Assembly: GCA_900049755.1 (NCBI GenBank)
Contig: LT160592.1
Coordinates: 1,303,950-1,340,881, forward strand
Direction: 5' to 3'
Length of the DNA: 36,932 nucleotides
Source: Corynebacterium provencense
Lineage (GTDB): Bacteria > Actinomycetota > Actinomycetes > Mycobacteriales > Mycobacteriaceae
A model generated the notes under the pieces. It saw only the letters and a program-made list of their open reading frames with translations. It searched no databases and had not been told where the DNA came from. The position numbers and the translations under genes were made by a program. Below, piece by piece: positions 15,670-23,983 of the stretch; the first letter of the stretch is position 1; each line of letters starts with the position of its first letter.

Positions 15670-17450
15670 AGGCCCAGACTAAGCCCGTCGGGGCGGAAAC
15701 GGCGTCCGGGAATGGCGGCGAGCAGGTCCCGGGTGAACTGTGTGCGGGGACTGCTGAAGATCTCCCCGGTCGGCCCGGTCTCCATCTGACGTCCGTGGCT
15801 CATCACCGACACCGTGTCGGCGATCTGGCGGACCACGGACAGGTCGTGCGAGATGAAGATGTACGTCAGTCCGAGGTCCTGCTGCAGTTCGTCGAGAAGG
15901 CGGAGGATCTGGGCCTGCACCGTCACGTCGAGGGCGGAGACCGCCTCGTCGAAGACGACCAGCTCGGGGTCGAGGATCAGTGCCCTCGCCACGGCGACGC
16001 GCTGCCTCTGACCACCGGAGAGTTCGGAGGGACGCCGTTGCGCGATGCCCCCCGCCCCGGTTCCCGCCCCGGTTCCTGTACCGGTTCCTGTGCCCAGTGC
16101 CACACGTCCGAGGATGTCCGTGACCTTCTCGCGGATCGCGTCGGACGACAGGTCGGTCAGGTTCTTCAGAGGTTCGGCGAGGATCCTGCCGACGGTCTGT
16201 CGTGGGTCGAGTGAACTGTAGGGGTTCTGGTACACCATCTGGACGCGCCGTCGCAGTGCGCGGCGTCCTGCCCTGTCGAGAGTGTCGATCCGCAGGTCAC
16301 CCTGTTCGCCGTGGAGGGTCACGGAACCGGAGTCGGGGTGCTCGAACGCGGTGACGATCCTGCCGAGGGTGGATTTCCCCGACCCGGATTCACCGACGAC
16401 GGCGTGGGTGGTCCCCCTGGCGACGGTGAAGGAGACCTCGTCGACGGCGGTGGTGGAGCCGAAGGTCCTGCCCACAGAGTCCACGGTGAGCAGGGTGCCC
16501 GACTGCGGTGTGCCGGACTCCGGTGTACCCGAGTGCGGTGTGCCGGGTTCGGCACCCGGGCGGTGACGCCGTGACCCGCGCTTGACCGTCGCCCCGGCAA
16601 GGGACGGGGCGTCGGACAGCAGCTGCCTGGTGTAGGGGTCGCGGGGGTGGGTGAGAACTTCTGCGGTCGGACCGGATTCCCGGACCTCCCCGGCCTGCAT
16701 GACGACGAGGTTGTCGGAGCGGTCCCCGGCCACGGCGAGGTCGTGGGTGATGAACAGGATGCCGAGGTCGAGCTCCTCCTTCATCCGGTCGAGCAGGTCG
16801 AGGACGGCCCGCTGGACGGTGACGTCGAGTGCACTGGTCGGTTCGTCTGCGATGATGAGGTCGGGTTCGGTGGCCACTGCGGCTGCGATGAGGGCGCGCT
16901 GCTTCATCCCGCCGGAGAGCTGGTGGGGGTACTGGCTGTACCGCAGTGCCGGATCGTCGATGCCGACCTGGCCCAGCAGGTCGAGGACCTTCCTCCTCCT
17001 GTCGGCCGCGGACAGCCGTACGGCGCGGGGGGCGATGCGCAGGCCCTCACCCACGGATTCGCCGACGGTCTTGACCGGGTTGAGGGAGTTGTTCGGGTCC
17101 TGCGGGATCAGTCCGATGCGCCTGCCCCTGATCCTGCGCCATTCCCGTTCCGTCAGTCCGGTGAGTGACTGTCCGTCGAGCCGGACGGTTCCTGTGACCT
17201 CGGAGTTGCCGGGCAGCAGGCCGAGGACCGCCATGGCGGAGGTGGTCTTCCCGGAGCCGGATTCACCGACGATGGCGGTGACCCTGCCTTTCCCCACGGT
17301 CAGGGAGACGTTCTTCACCGCCGGGACGGTGCCGCCCCGGGTGCGGTAACTGACCGCGAGGTCGTTGATCTCGAGCAGGGGACTGTCCCCGGGCGTGCCG
17401 GGCGTGCCGGGGGTGTGGGAGGTATGGGGTGCACGGTCTGTGCCGGTCAT
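15666..17450 (-). CDS. Peptide-type ABC importer, fused double ATPase (DppD-DppF)
   Basis: A single polypeptide of 594 residues with two nucleotide-binding domains powers import through the two permeases encoded upstream. Domain 1 has Walker A GESGSGKTT, signature LSGGM and Walker B LIIADEPTSALD. Domain 2 has Walker A GESGSGKST, signature LSGGQ and Walker B LVVFDEAVSALD, where the usual Pro is Ala. A repeat-rich linker (SGTPESGTPQSGT) joins them, and domain 2 contains a GTGTGTGAGTGAG insert. The start is ATG at 17448-17450, overlapping the permease stop as ATGA; an in-frame extension to 17549 is only proline/arginine-rich read-back. Its own stop overlaps the next start. Confidence 0.9.
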   Translation of the reverse strand: MTGTDRAPHTSHTPGTPGTPGDSPLLEINDLAVSYRTRGGTVPAVKNVSLTVGKGRVTAIVGESGSGKTTSAMAVLGLLPGNSEVTGTVRLDGQSLTGLTEREWRRIRGRRIGLIPQDPNNSLNPVKTVGESVGEGLRIAPRAVRLSAADRRRKVLDLLGQVGIDDPALRYSQYPHQLSGGMKQRALIAAAVATEPDLIIADEPTSALDVTVQRAVLDLLDRMKEELDLGILFITHDLAVAGDRSDNLVVMQAGEVRESGPTAEVLTHPRDPYTRQLLSDAPSLAGATVKRGSRRHRPGAEPGTPHSGTPESGTPQSGTLLTVDSVGRTFGSTTAVDEVSFTVARGTTHAVVGESGSGKSTLGRIVTAFEHPDSGSVTLHGEQGDLRIDTLDRAGRRALRRRVQMVYQNPYSSLDPRQTVGRILAEPLKNLTDLSSDAIREKVTDILGRVALGTGTGTGTGAGTGAGGIAQRRPSELSGGQRQRVAVARALILDPELVVFDEAVSALDVTVQAQILRLLDELQQDLGLTYIFISHDLSVVRQIADTVSVMSHGRQMETGPTGEIFSSPRTQFTRDLLAAIPGRRFRPDGLSLGL

Positions 17451-18265
17451 CGGAGGACCTTCCCGTCGATGCGCCGGAGCGCCTGACTGAGGTGGTTGGT
17501 GGCCAGGACGACCAGGACGATCGCCAGGCCGGGCAGGACGGTCAGCCACCAGGAGGTGGCGATGAAGTCACGTCCCTCGGAGATGATGAGTCCCCATTCC
17601 GGGGTGGGCGGCGGGGCACCGTAGCCGAGGAAGCCGAGGGTGGACAGCTGCAGGATCGCACTGCCGAACTGCAGGGCGGCGAGCGCGAGGACCGGGGTGA
17701 GGGAGTTCGGCAGGATATGACGCCACAGCACCGACCAGGCGGTGCCGCCGGAACCGTAGGCCGCTTCCACGAAATCGGAGGACGCCACTCCCAGGACCTC
17801 TGACCTGGCGAGCCTGGCGAACATCGCGACGTTGGTGACTCCCACGGCCACGGCGGCGTTCACGGTGCCGTAGCCGAGCAGGATGATCACCGAGAGGCTG
17901 AGCAGCAGGGCGGGGATCGAGAGGAGGACATCGACGACGCGCATGATCACCGCGTCGACCCGGCCACGGAAGGACCCCGCGAGCAGTCCGAGGAGGGTAC
18001 CGACGACCATGCCGACGGCGACGGCGACGAGGGCGCCGGACAGGGAGTGCCTGGCACCCCACACGACCCTGGTGTAAAGGTCTCGGCCGACGGGGTCCGT
18101 ACCGAACCAGTGCTCGCCGGAGGGGGCGAGCAGGGGGGCCGTGGTGCCGGATTCCGTGGGGTCCCCGGAGGCGAACAGGCCGGGGACGACCGCCCAGGCC
18201 ACTGCGACGAGGACGACGATGCCGGAGAGCCAGACCCCGGGGCGGATGTGTGCGAGTTTTCTCAT
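17447..18265 (-). CDS. Peptide-type ABC importer permease (DppC-like)
   Basis: A 272-residue inner-membrane permease of the oligopeptide/dipeptide/nickel class. It has an N-terminal helix, the GTDPVGRDLYTRVVWGAR periplasmic motif of DppC/OppC proteins, and the EAA loop region (EAAYGSGGTAWSVLWRHILP). It ends with the GFLGYGAPPPTPEWG signature. About six membrane segments are present. The start at 18265 (MRKLAHIRP) overlaps the DppB stop by the ATGA arrangement. The frame is open further upstream but encodes non-homologous Arg/His-rich sequence. Pairs with the DppB-like protein encoded before it. Confidence 0.92.
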   Translation of the reverse strand: MRKLAHIRPGVWLSGIVVLVAVAWAVVPGLFASGDPTESGTTAPLLAPSGEHWFGTDPVGRDLYTRVVWGARHSLSGALVAVAVGMVVGTLLGLLAGSFRGRVDAVIMRVVDVLLSIPALLLSLSVIILLGYGTVNAAVAVGVTNVAMFARLARSEVLGVASSDFVEAAYGSGGTAWSVLWRHILPNSLTPVLALAALQFGSAILQLSTLGFLGYGAPPPTPEWGLIISEGRDFIATSWWLTVLPGLAIVLVVLATNHLSQALRRIDGKVLR

Positions 18266-19218
18266 GCGCGTGCCTTCTTCGTGCGCAGTCGGGCGTCCAG
18301 TACCGGGTACAGGAGGTCCACGACCAGGTTGATGACGACGTAGACGGCGGCGGCGAGGACCACCACCGCCATGAGGACGGGAGTGTCCCTGTTGGAGACG
18401 GCGTCCACGGTCATCGCCCCGATACCGGCACGGGAGAACACGGCCTCGGTCACGACGGCGCCGCCGACAAGTTCGCCGAAGGTCAGTCCGGCGACGGTCA
18501 TGGCGGGCAGCACGGCGTTGCGCAGGACGTTGCGCCACAGCACCCAGGCGGGCCCGGCACCGCGGGCCCTGACCACGGTGACGAAGGGCATGGCGGTGAC
18601 ATCGTCGATGCTGCGCAGCAGGACCTGCGCCAGCGGTGCCGACAGGGGCAGTGCCAGCGCCACCGACGGCAGGATGAGCTGCTGGACGGTGGTGGCGTGG
18701 ATGACGGGCACCCATTCGAGGGAGAAGCTGAACACCTGGATGAGGATGATGCCGAGCCAGAATGCGGGCAGTGAGATGAACAGCGGGGGCACGGACCGGA
18801 TCAGACCCGACAGCCGGCGGCAGAACGGGTTGTCCGGCAGCGAGGTCGCGGTGACCGCCACGACCACGGCGATGACCACGGCGAGCAGGAAGCCGGTGAG
18901 GGCCAGGGCGAGGGTGCCGGGCAGGGCGTCGAGGAGGGAGTCGGTGACGTCGGCCCCGGTGTGCAGTGAGTTGCCGAAGTCCAGGTGCAGCACCCCGGTC
19001 AGGGAGTTCCAGTACCTGGTCAGGACGGGTTCATCGGAGCCGTAGGCGTCCCTCATCTCGGCGATCTCCTCGGGGGAGAGACCGAGTTCCGGGTCCGCGT
19101 AGCGGGTGGAGACGGCGTCACCGGGAAGGGCGGTGAGCAGGATGAAGGCGAGGGTGAAGCTCGCCCACAGGACGAGGACCGCGGCACCGGCGCGCCGGAG
19201 GACTGCTGTGAAGGTCAT
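18262..19218 (-). CDS. Peptide-type ABC importer permease (DppB-like)
   Basis: A 318-residue inner-membrane permease. It shows the DppB/OppB N-terminal helix, the LPGDAVSTRYADPELGLS segment, and the EAA-type loop near RARGAGPAWVLWRNVLRNA. The last part is FSRAGIGAMTVDAVSNRDTP, as in the family. The start at 19218 (MTFTAVLRR) is preferred. It is preceded by GGGAGAAG, the first membrane helix begins right after it, and it sits 2 nt after the binding-protein stop. The longer frame to 19296 adds only Arg-rich residues. Confidence 0.92.
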   Translation of the reverse strand: MTFTAVLRRAGAAVLVLWASFTLAFILLTALPGDAVSTRYADPELGLSPEEIAEMRDAYGSDEPVLTRYWNSLTGVLHLDFGNSLHTGADVTDSLLDALPGTLALALTGFLLAVVIAVVVAVTATSLPDNPFCRRLSGLIRSVPPLFISLPAFWLGIILIQVFSFSLEWVPVIHATTVQQLILPSVALALPLSAPLAQVLLRSIDDVTAMPFVTVVRARGAGPAWVLWRNVLRNAVLPAMTVAGLTFGELVGGAVVTEAVFSRAGIGAMTVDAVSNRDTPVLMAVVVLAAAVYVVINLVVDLLYPVLDARLRTKKARA

Positions 19219-19220
19219 CT

Positions 19221-20939
19221 CTACTTCTCCCCGTTCCCTTCCGTTGTGTCTGCTGCCGCGGCCTGCCCGGCGTCGACGCTGGTCAGGTAGAACCACGGTC
19301 GGCCGATGGCCTCGGCCCGGAAGCCGTGCACATAGGGCTGCACCCCGTAGACCTGGGGTTCCTCGAACATCGGGAGGATGTACGCCTGCTCGGTGAGGTA
19401 GTCCTGGACATCACCGGAGGCGTCGGCACGGGCCTGCTCCGTCGGCGAGGACGAGACCCTGCGCAGCAGTTCCTCGAGATGCTCGTCCCCGATCGATCCG
19501 TCCGGGTGCATGTTGAGCAGCTGGTTCCGGTCGTCGGAGTAGTACTGCGACTTGATGACGTCGTAGTCCGCCCGCCCGACCATCGTCACGTTGAGCTGGA
19601 TCGTCGATTCGTCGGTCTGGGCGGCCTTCTGTGCGGCGACGTCGCCCGGGTAGAGCTGGACGTCGATGCCGATCTTCCTGAGCTGTTCCTGCACCATGGT
19701 CACCACTTCCCTGGTGCGCGGCTGGGCGGCGGCGTCATTGGCGGTGAGGGTGAGCCGTCGGCCGTCCCTGACCCGGATGCCGTCGGCACCGGGGACCCAC
19801 CCCGCGGCGTCGAGCAGTTGTTCCGCCCGTGCGGGGTCGTAGATGTAGGCGTCCTTCTGTTCCCGGTAGCCCTTGGCGGTCGCCGCGAGGGCTGAGGTGG
19901 CCAACGGGTAGGACGCCGAGAACAGGGAGGACAGGATGCGTTTCCTGTCGACTCCGGCGATGATTGCCTGCCGGACCCGGATGTCGGACAGCAGCGGGTG
20001 ACGGAAACGGAAGTCGATCTGGTTGTTCACCCCGGCGGTCGGTGCGGAGAGGATGCCGATCCCGGCCTCTTCCAGGTGCTTCTCCTCGGGGGCCTCGATC
20101 TGCCGGGCGACGTCGCCCTGCCCGGAGCGGATCCCGCCGACGCGGACACTGTCCTCCTTGGCGACGACGATGTGGACCGTGTCAAGGTCGGGACGCCCCG
20201 TGTTCAGGCCGCGGCGTCCCAGCTCCGGGGGTGCCCAGTTGTAGTCCTCCCGGGCGGAGAGGGTGAGTTCGGTGTCCCGTTCCTCCCCGGTGATGACGAA
20301 GGGACCGGAGCCGATGACGTTGCGGGCGTTGCCCGGGGCGAAGCCCTCGTCGGTGAGCTTCAGGGTGGCGTCCGCCAGCAGTCCGGCGTTGAAGGAGCTG
20401 GTCGCCTGGGGGAAGCCCGGTTCGGGGTCGGTGAAGTGGAAGCGGACGGTGTGATCGTCGAGGACCTCACCGTGGTCGTAGGTGCTGATCTGTTCGGAGG
20501 AGGTCAGTTTGCGGCTCTTGTCGCCCTTGCCGAAGAGGTCGAAGTTCGCCACGACATTCTCCGCGGTGAGGGGGGTGCCGTCGGAGTAGGTGACGTCGTC
20601 CCGCAGGTGGAAGGTGAACTCGGTGGCGTCTCCGTTGACCTCCGGGAGATCGGTGGCGATCCACGGGTAGAGCTCGCGGGTGTCGGGATCCTGCCAGAGG
20701 AGACGGTCGGTGATGTTGTTGACCACGCCGCCGTTCGGGTAGTAGCCCGCTGTCGGCGGGTACAGGGTCTGGAACGGCAGCGACTCGAGGTAGGTGAGTT
20801 CGTGGGGGGTGGGGCCTTCGTCGGTACCGCAGGCGGTGAGGCCGACGGTGGTGGCGAGGGCGGTGATGACCGCGAGGATCTTCGCGGGGAACCTTCTGTG
20901 GCCCGGGGTGTGTGTCAATGGTCTTCCCAAGATGGTCAT
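19221..20939 (-). CDS. ABC importer substrate-binding lipoprotein (KPN_01854-like, SBP family 5)
   Basis: A 572-residue solute-binding protein. The signal peptide ends in a lipobox (LTAC) with acylated Cys at residue 37, so it is anchored outside the membrane. It then shows the SBP-5 layout (FTFHLRDDVTYSDGTPLTAENV, the strongest family segment, is given in parts: FTFHLRDDVTYSDGTP). The HPLLSDIRVRQAI and YDPARAEQLLDAAGW motifs follow. The context, with a CMD/peroxidase-domain protein in the same operon, matches the KPN_01854 group rather than classic dipeptide binding proteins. Operon order is binding protein, two permeases, double ATPase, CMD protein. The first gene lies 200 bp from a divergent FAD/NAD(P) protein. 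Confidence 0.88.
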   Translation of the reverse strand: MTILGRPLTHTPGHRRFPAKILAVITALATTVGLTACGTDEGPTPHELTYLESLPFQTLYPPTAGYYPNGGVVNNITDRLLWQDPDTRELYPWIATDLPEVNGDATEFTFHLRDDVTYSDGTPLTAENVVANFDLFGKGDKSRKLTSSEQISTYDHGEVLDDHTVRFHFTDPEPGFPQATSSFNAGLLADATLKLTDEGFAPGNARNVIGSGPFVITGEERDTELTLSAREDYNWAPPELGRRGLNTGRPDLDTVHIVVAKEDSVRVGGIRSGQGDVARQIEAPEEKHLEEAGIGILSAPTAGVNNQIDFRFRHPLLSDIRVRQAIIAGVDRKRILSSLFSASYPLATSALAATAKGYREQKDAYIYDPARAEQLLDAAGWVPGADGIRVRDGRRLTLTANDAAAQPRTREVVTMVQEQLRKIGIDVQLYPGDVAAQKAAQTDESTIQLNVTMVGRADYDVIKSQYYSDDRNQLLNMHPDGSIGDEHLEELLRRVSSSPTEQARADASGDVQDYLTEQAYILPMFEEPQVYGVQPYVHGFRAEAIGRPWFYLTSVDAGQAAAADTTEGNGEK

Positions 20940-21017
20940 TCTGTCCCGGCCGTTCAGGCCGGTGGAGTCGGTCCGGTGCTCCGGGGTGTCCCGGAGAATT
21001 CCGGGCGAACAGGACGG

Positions 21018-21031
21018 ACAGACCTGTCTGT
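21018..21031. promoter_or_regulatory. Operator-like dyad ACAGAC-N2-GTCTGT
   Basis: Perfect 6-bp arms with a 2-bp spacer lie in the 200-bp divergent region. On the minus strand an extended -10-like TGATACGAT (TACGAT at 21048-21053) lies just upstream. The dyad would then sit at about +10 to +23 of the importer operon, a typical repressor position. No regulator gene is adjacent, so the binding protein is unknown. Confidence 0.4.
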
Positions 21032-21083
21032 TTCGATTCAGCCTGTCATCGTATCACCGTGCGGCGTCCCCGCGCGCCCCGAG

Positions 21084-21118
21084 CCGCCCGTGAAGCCTGT
21101 CACAGGTCTCACGGGCGG
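21084..21118. promoter_or_regulatory. 10-bp inverted repeat before the FAD/NAD(P) gene
   Basis: CCGCCCGTGA (21084-21093) and its exact reverse complement (21109-21118) flank a smaller CCTGT/ACAGG dyad. It ends 21 bp before the ATG at 21140, so a transcript from upstream would fold near the ribosome site. It could be an operator, attenuator or small terminator. Confidence 0.4.
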
Positions 21119-21139
21119 GGGCAACTAGCATGGACCTTC

Positions 21140-23149
21140 ATGAGCACCATTGCGGTAATCGGGGGAGGACCCCGCGGCATCTCCGTTCTCGAACGCATCG
21201 CGGCCCAGCTGGAAGCCCGGTCCGGGACGCGACCGGAGGGACAGGTCACCGTCCATGTCGTGGACGACACCGAACCCGGGGCCGGGAGGGTGTGGCGCAC
21301 CGACCAGACACGCACCCTGTGCATGAACACCCTGGCGGACGCCGTGACCCTGTTCACCGAACCCGGGTCCAGTGTCACCGCCCCGGTGCTCGAAGGTCCG
21401 ACGATGTACGAATGGGCGGAGCTGCTCCGGGGCGACACCCTCCCGACCGACGCCGACCCCGACGGCGCCAAGACCGCCCTCTACCGTTCCCACCCGGCAA
21501 TGGTGCGCGGAGAGTTCCACAGTGAGATCGCCGGGATGAAGCCGGAGTCCCACCCGTCGCGCGCCCTGTACGGCGAGTACCTGCGGTGGGTGTTCTCCGT
21601 GGTGCTCAGCCGCCTCCCCCGGCAGCTCGAGGTGAAGGTCCACCAGGCCCGCGCCACCGCAATCACTCCTGTGACCTGCCCCGACGGTGTGGTCCGCGAC
21701 GAGATCACCCTGACAGGACAGACCAGCGGGGACGCCACCGGCCCCGGAGGGACGACAGTCCTCGCCGACGCGACGGTCCTGGCCCCGGGCTGGACAGCCA
21801 ATGAACCTGATGCCCTGGAGGGGTTCACGGCGACATCGGTGCAGATGCACCCGGAGCTCACCTGGGTGCGCCCCGCCAATCCCGCTGACCAGGAGGTCGC
21901 CGACCTGCCTGCCGGGGAGGATGTCCTGGTCCGCGGCCTCGGGATGGGGTTCTTCGACCTCATGGCGATGGCCACCGTCGACCGGGGCGGCAGGTTCATC
22001 CCCGACCCCTCGACCCGGTCCGGACTGACCTACCATCCTTCCGGACGGGAGCCGCGCCTCGTCGTGGCGTCCCACCACGGATACCCCTACCAGCCGAAAC
22101 CTGTTCTCCACGCTCTTCCCTCCCCGGCTCCGGTGCCCCGTTTCCGGGCCGCGCTGGCCCGGCTCCCCGAGGACGCCCCGGCCGACTCCGTCGATTTCGG
22201 CGCGGAGCTGTGGCCGTCGATACTCCGGGACGCGCAGGCGGCCTACTACTCCACCCTCTTCGGCGGCACCTGCCCCGGACACGACGCCGACCCGGAGAGA
22301 CTGGCGGCGGTCACCTCTCTCATCGACGATCCTGCCGTGGACCCGTGGCGTCTCCATGAGCTACCCGAGCTGGCAGCTCTCGTCCCTGACCCGGCGGACC
22401 GGTTCAACCTGGTGTTCTACGCGGATCCGGTGGCCGCCTACGACAGGGACGCCGGTGACTTCACCGCGTGGATCGCCGACCGGCTCAGCGAGGACCTCCA
22501 CGAGGCCCGGCTGGGTACGAGGTCGGCGGTGAAGGCGGGACTGAAGGTCATCGGCGCGGTCCGCAAGGCCGCCGCGGTCGCCGACGAACCCGGTCGGTTC
22601 ACCCTGCGGTCCCGCCGCGCGGAGTACGCCGAGCTGCGCAGGGTGGGCCAGATGGTCGGGTCGGGCCCGCCGGCGTTCCGCACCGCAGAACTGCTCTGCC
22701 TGGTGGATTCCGGTCACGTGAGGTTCCTCGGCGCCCACCCGACGGTGGTCGTCGACCCGGAGAAGCCCGCTTTCGCGATGAGTTCCCCCACGACCGGGGA
22801 CGAGGTCGTCCACGCACGGACGCTGGTGGACGCCTGGCTGCACAAGCCCGATGTCCGGACCTCGGCAGATCCACTGACCCGTCAGCTGCGCCTGGAGGGT
22901 CGTCTGCGTCCCTTCGCACTGACGGACGCCGCCGGTGGTCCGGTGACCTCCTCACCCGAGGTCGACCTCGCCTCCGGCAGGCTGGTTCATCCGGACGGTT
23001 CCCTCGACGCCAGGGTTCACCTGCTGGGCATCCCGCTGCTGGACTTCCGGGCGGACATGACCATCTCACCGATGCCGCACACTGATCCGCTGATGCTGCA
23101 GGAGACGGATGCCGCGGCGGTGTCGGCGCTGCGGATCGCCCTGGGGTAG
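21140..23149 (+). CDS. FAD/NAD(P)-binding protein (NAD_binding_9 type)
   Basis: A 669-residue flavin-binding oxidoreductase-like protein. It starts with a Rossmann motif (IAVIGGGPRGISVLERI), followed by the acidic end of the second strand (VHVVDDTEPGAGRVW). The segment TLCMNTLADAVTLF and a second nucleotide-binding-like stretch (VLVRGLGMGFFDLMAMA) are typical of the large FAD-NAD(P)-binding family (Pfam13454 group). The reaction is not known. The start at 21140 is chosen because the Rossmann strand begins at residue 3; the frame is open further upstream without homology. Divergent from the importer operon and 5 nt before the DNA glycosylase. A role in oxidising the compound taken up by the importer is inference. 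Confidence 0.82.
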   Translation: MSTIAVIGGGPRGISVLERIAAQLEARSGTRPEGQVTVHVVDDTEPGAGRVWRTDQTRTLCMNTLADAVTLFTEPGSSVTAPVLEGPTMYEWAELLRGDTLPTDADPDGAKTALYRSHPAMVRGEFHSEIAGMKPESHPSRALYGEYLRWVFSVVLSRLPRQLEVKVHQARATAITPVTCPDGVVRDEITLTGQTSGDATGPGGTTVLADATVLAPGWTANEPDALEGFTATSVQMHPELTWVRPANPADQEVADLPAGEDVLVRGLGMGFFDLMAMATVDRGGRFIPDPSTRSGLTYHPSGREPRLVVASHHGYPYQPKPVLHALPSPAPVPRFRAALARLPEDAPADSVDFGAELWPSILRDAQAAYYSTLFGGTCPGHDADPERLAAVTSLIDDPAVDPWRLHELPELAALVPDPADRFNLVFYADPVAAYDRDAGDFTAWIADRLSEDLHEARLGTRSAVKAGLKVIGAVRKAAAVADEPGRFTLRSRRAEYAELRRVGQMVGSGPPAFRTAELLCLVDSGHVRFLGAHPTVVVDPEKPAFAMSSPTTGDEVVHARTLVDAWLHKPDVRTSADPLTRQLRLEGRLRPFALTDAAGGPVTSSPEVDLASGRLVHPDGSLDARVHLLGIPLLDFRADMTISPMPHTDPLMLQETDAAAVSALRIALG

Positions 23150-23154
23150 TCACG

Positions 23155-23811
23155 GTGGCGACGTACCCGGATCTCACGGCGTCCCCCGAGGTCGTCGCAC
23201 CCCTGCTGCTCGGTGCGGTGCTGCGCCGGGTGTCCCCCGACGGACGTGCCGTGGCCGTGCAGCTCACGGAGGTGGAGGCGTATCCGGGGGCCGGGGACGC
23301 GGCGTCCCACACGGCCAACGGGTGGACGCCGCGGTGTGCGACAATGTTCGGCCCGCCCGGACACCTCTACGTCTACGCGAGCTACGGCATCCACCGGGCG
23401 GGGAACATCGTGTGCCGCGAGGCCGGAACGGGCGCAGGGGTGCTGATGCGGGCGGGGCGTGTGGTCGAGGGGCCGGAGGTCGCCCGGGCACGGAGGACCA
23501 GAATGAAGGACGGTGTTCCCGTGGTCCCTGACGATGACGCCCTGGCCCGGGGGCCGGGGAACCTCGGCGCGGTGCTCGGGCTGGACCTGGACCTCGACGG
23601 AGCGACGCTGGCGGTGGTCGCCGGTGAGGTCGGCGCCGGTGGGGTCGGCGATCATGCCGCGGAATTCACCCTCACTCCCCCGGCGTCCCCGGTGGAGTAT
23701 GTCAGCGGTCCACGGATCGGCATCTCGAAAAACGTCGATGCTCCGTTGCGCTTCTGGATCCCCGGCGACCGCTCGGTGACCTCACCGCGGGGGCGTCCGA
23801 AAGGTGTGTGA
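23155..23811 (+). CDS. DNA-3-methyladenine glycosylase (AAG/MPG family)
   Basis: Monofunctional base-excision repair glycosylase that removes alkylated purines such as 3-methyladenine and hypoxanthine. The family motifs are all there: LTEVEAYPGAGDAASHT (catalytic Glu region, residues 37-53), MFGPPGHLYVYASYGIH with the minor-groove-inserting Tyr region, GPGNLGAVLGLD and GPRIGIS. At 218 residues it has the usual bacterial length. The start is GTG at 23155, 5 nt after the upstream stop, so probably cotranscribed with the FAD/NAD(P) gene. Confidence 0.92.
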   Translation: MATYPDLTASPEVVAPLLLGAVLRRVSPDGRAVAVQLTEVEAYPGAGDAASHTANGWTPRCATMFGPPGHLYVYASYGIHRAGNIVCREAGTGAGVLMRAGRVVEGPEVARARRTRMKDGVPVVPDDDALARGPGNLGAVLGLDLDLDGATLAVVAGEVGAGGVGDHAAEFTLTPPASPVEYVSGPRIGISKNVDAPLRFWIPGDRSVTSPRGRPKGV

Positions 23812-23826
23812 GCCCCTGCCTGTCTC

Positions 23827-23963
23827 TACTTGAAGGCCTACTTGAAGGGTTACTTGAAGGCCCGGATGACAAGTGAACACAAGCTCTGACCTGGGGATAC
23901 GAGGCTACGCGTCGCCAGATGAAGGCCTACTTGAAGGGTTACTTGATAGATCTATCAAGTAGA
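23827..23963 (+). repeat. Left 131-bp direct repeat with TACTTGA iterons
   Basis: Bases 23833-23963 are identical to 25420-25550. TACTTGA occurs at 23827, 23839 and 23851 and again at 23928 and 23940, each group spaced exactly 12 bp. An inverted copy at 23955-23961 completes the palindrome. The unit AAGGCCTACTTGAAGGG is present twice inside each repeat. The repeat ends 20 bp before the start codon of the AlbA_2 gene, so it must contain or overlap that gene's promoter. Confidence 0.9.
23940..23961. promoter_or_regulatory. 22-bp perfect palindrome (left copy)
   Basis: The sequence TACTTGATAGA and its exact reverse complement are joined without spacer, centred on AGATCT. It merges with the last iteron and lies 22 bp before the ATG. 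It is a probable operator for autoregulation by the winged-helix protein encoded next to it (inference). Confidence 0.6.
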
Positions 23964-23983
23964 AGTCGGTAGAGTTCCGTTCC

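Noticed and set aside
21125..22357. 410-codon minus-strand frame under the FAD/NAD(P)-binding gene
   Set aside because: No recognisable motif, while the plus-strand product begins with a clear Rossmann motif.
23817..23824. CTGTCTCT just before the left 131-bp repeat as a third mate-pair adapter
   Set aside because: Only the first eight bases match; the following bases are iteron sequence and no reverse-complement half follows.
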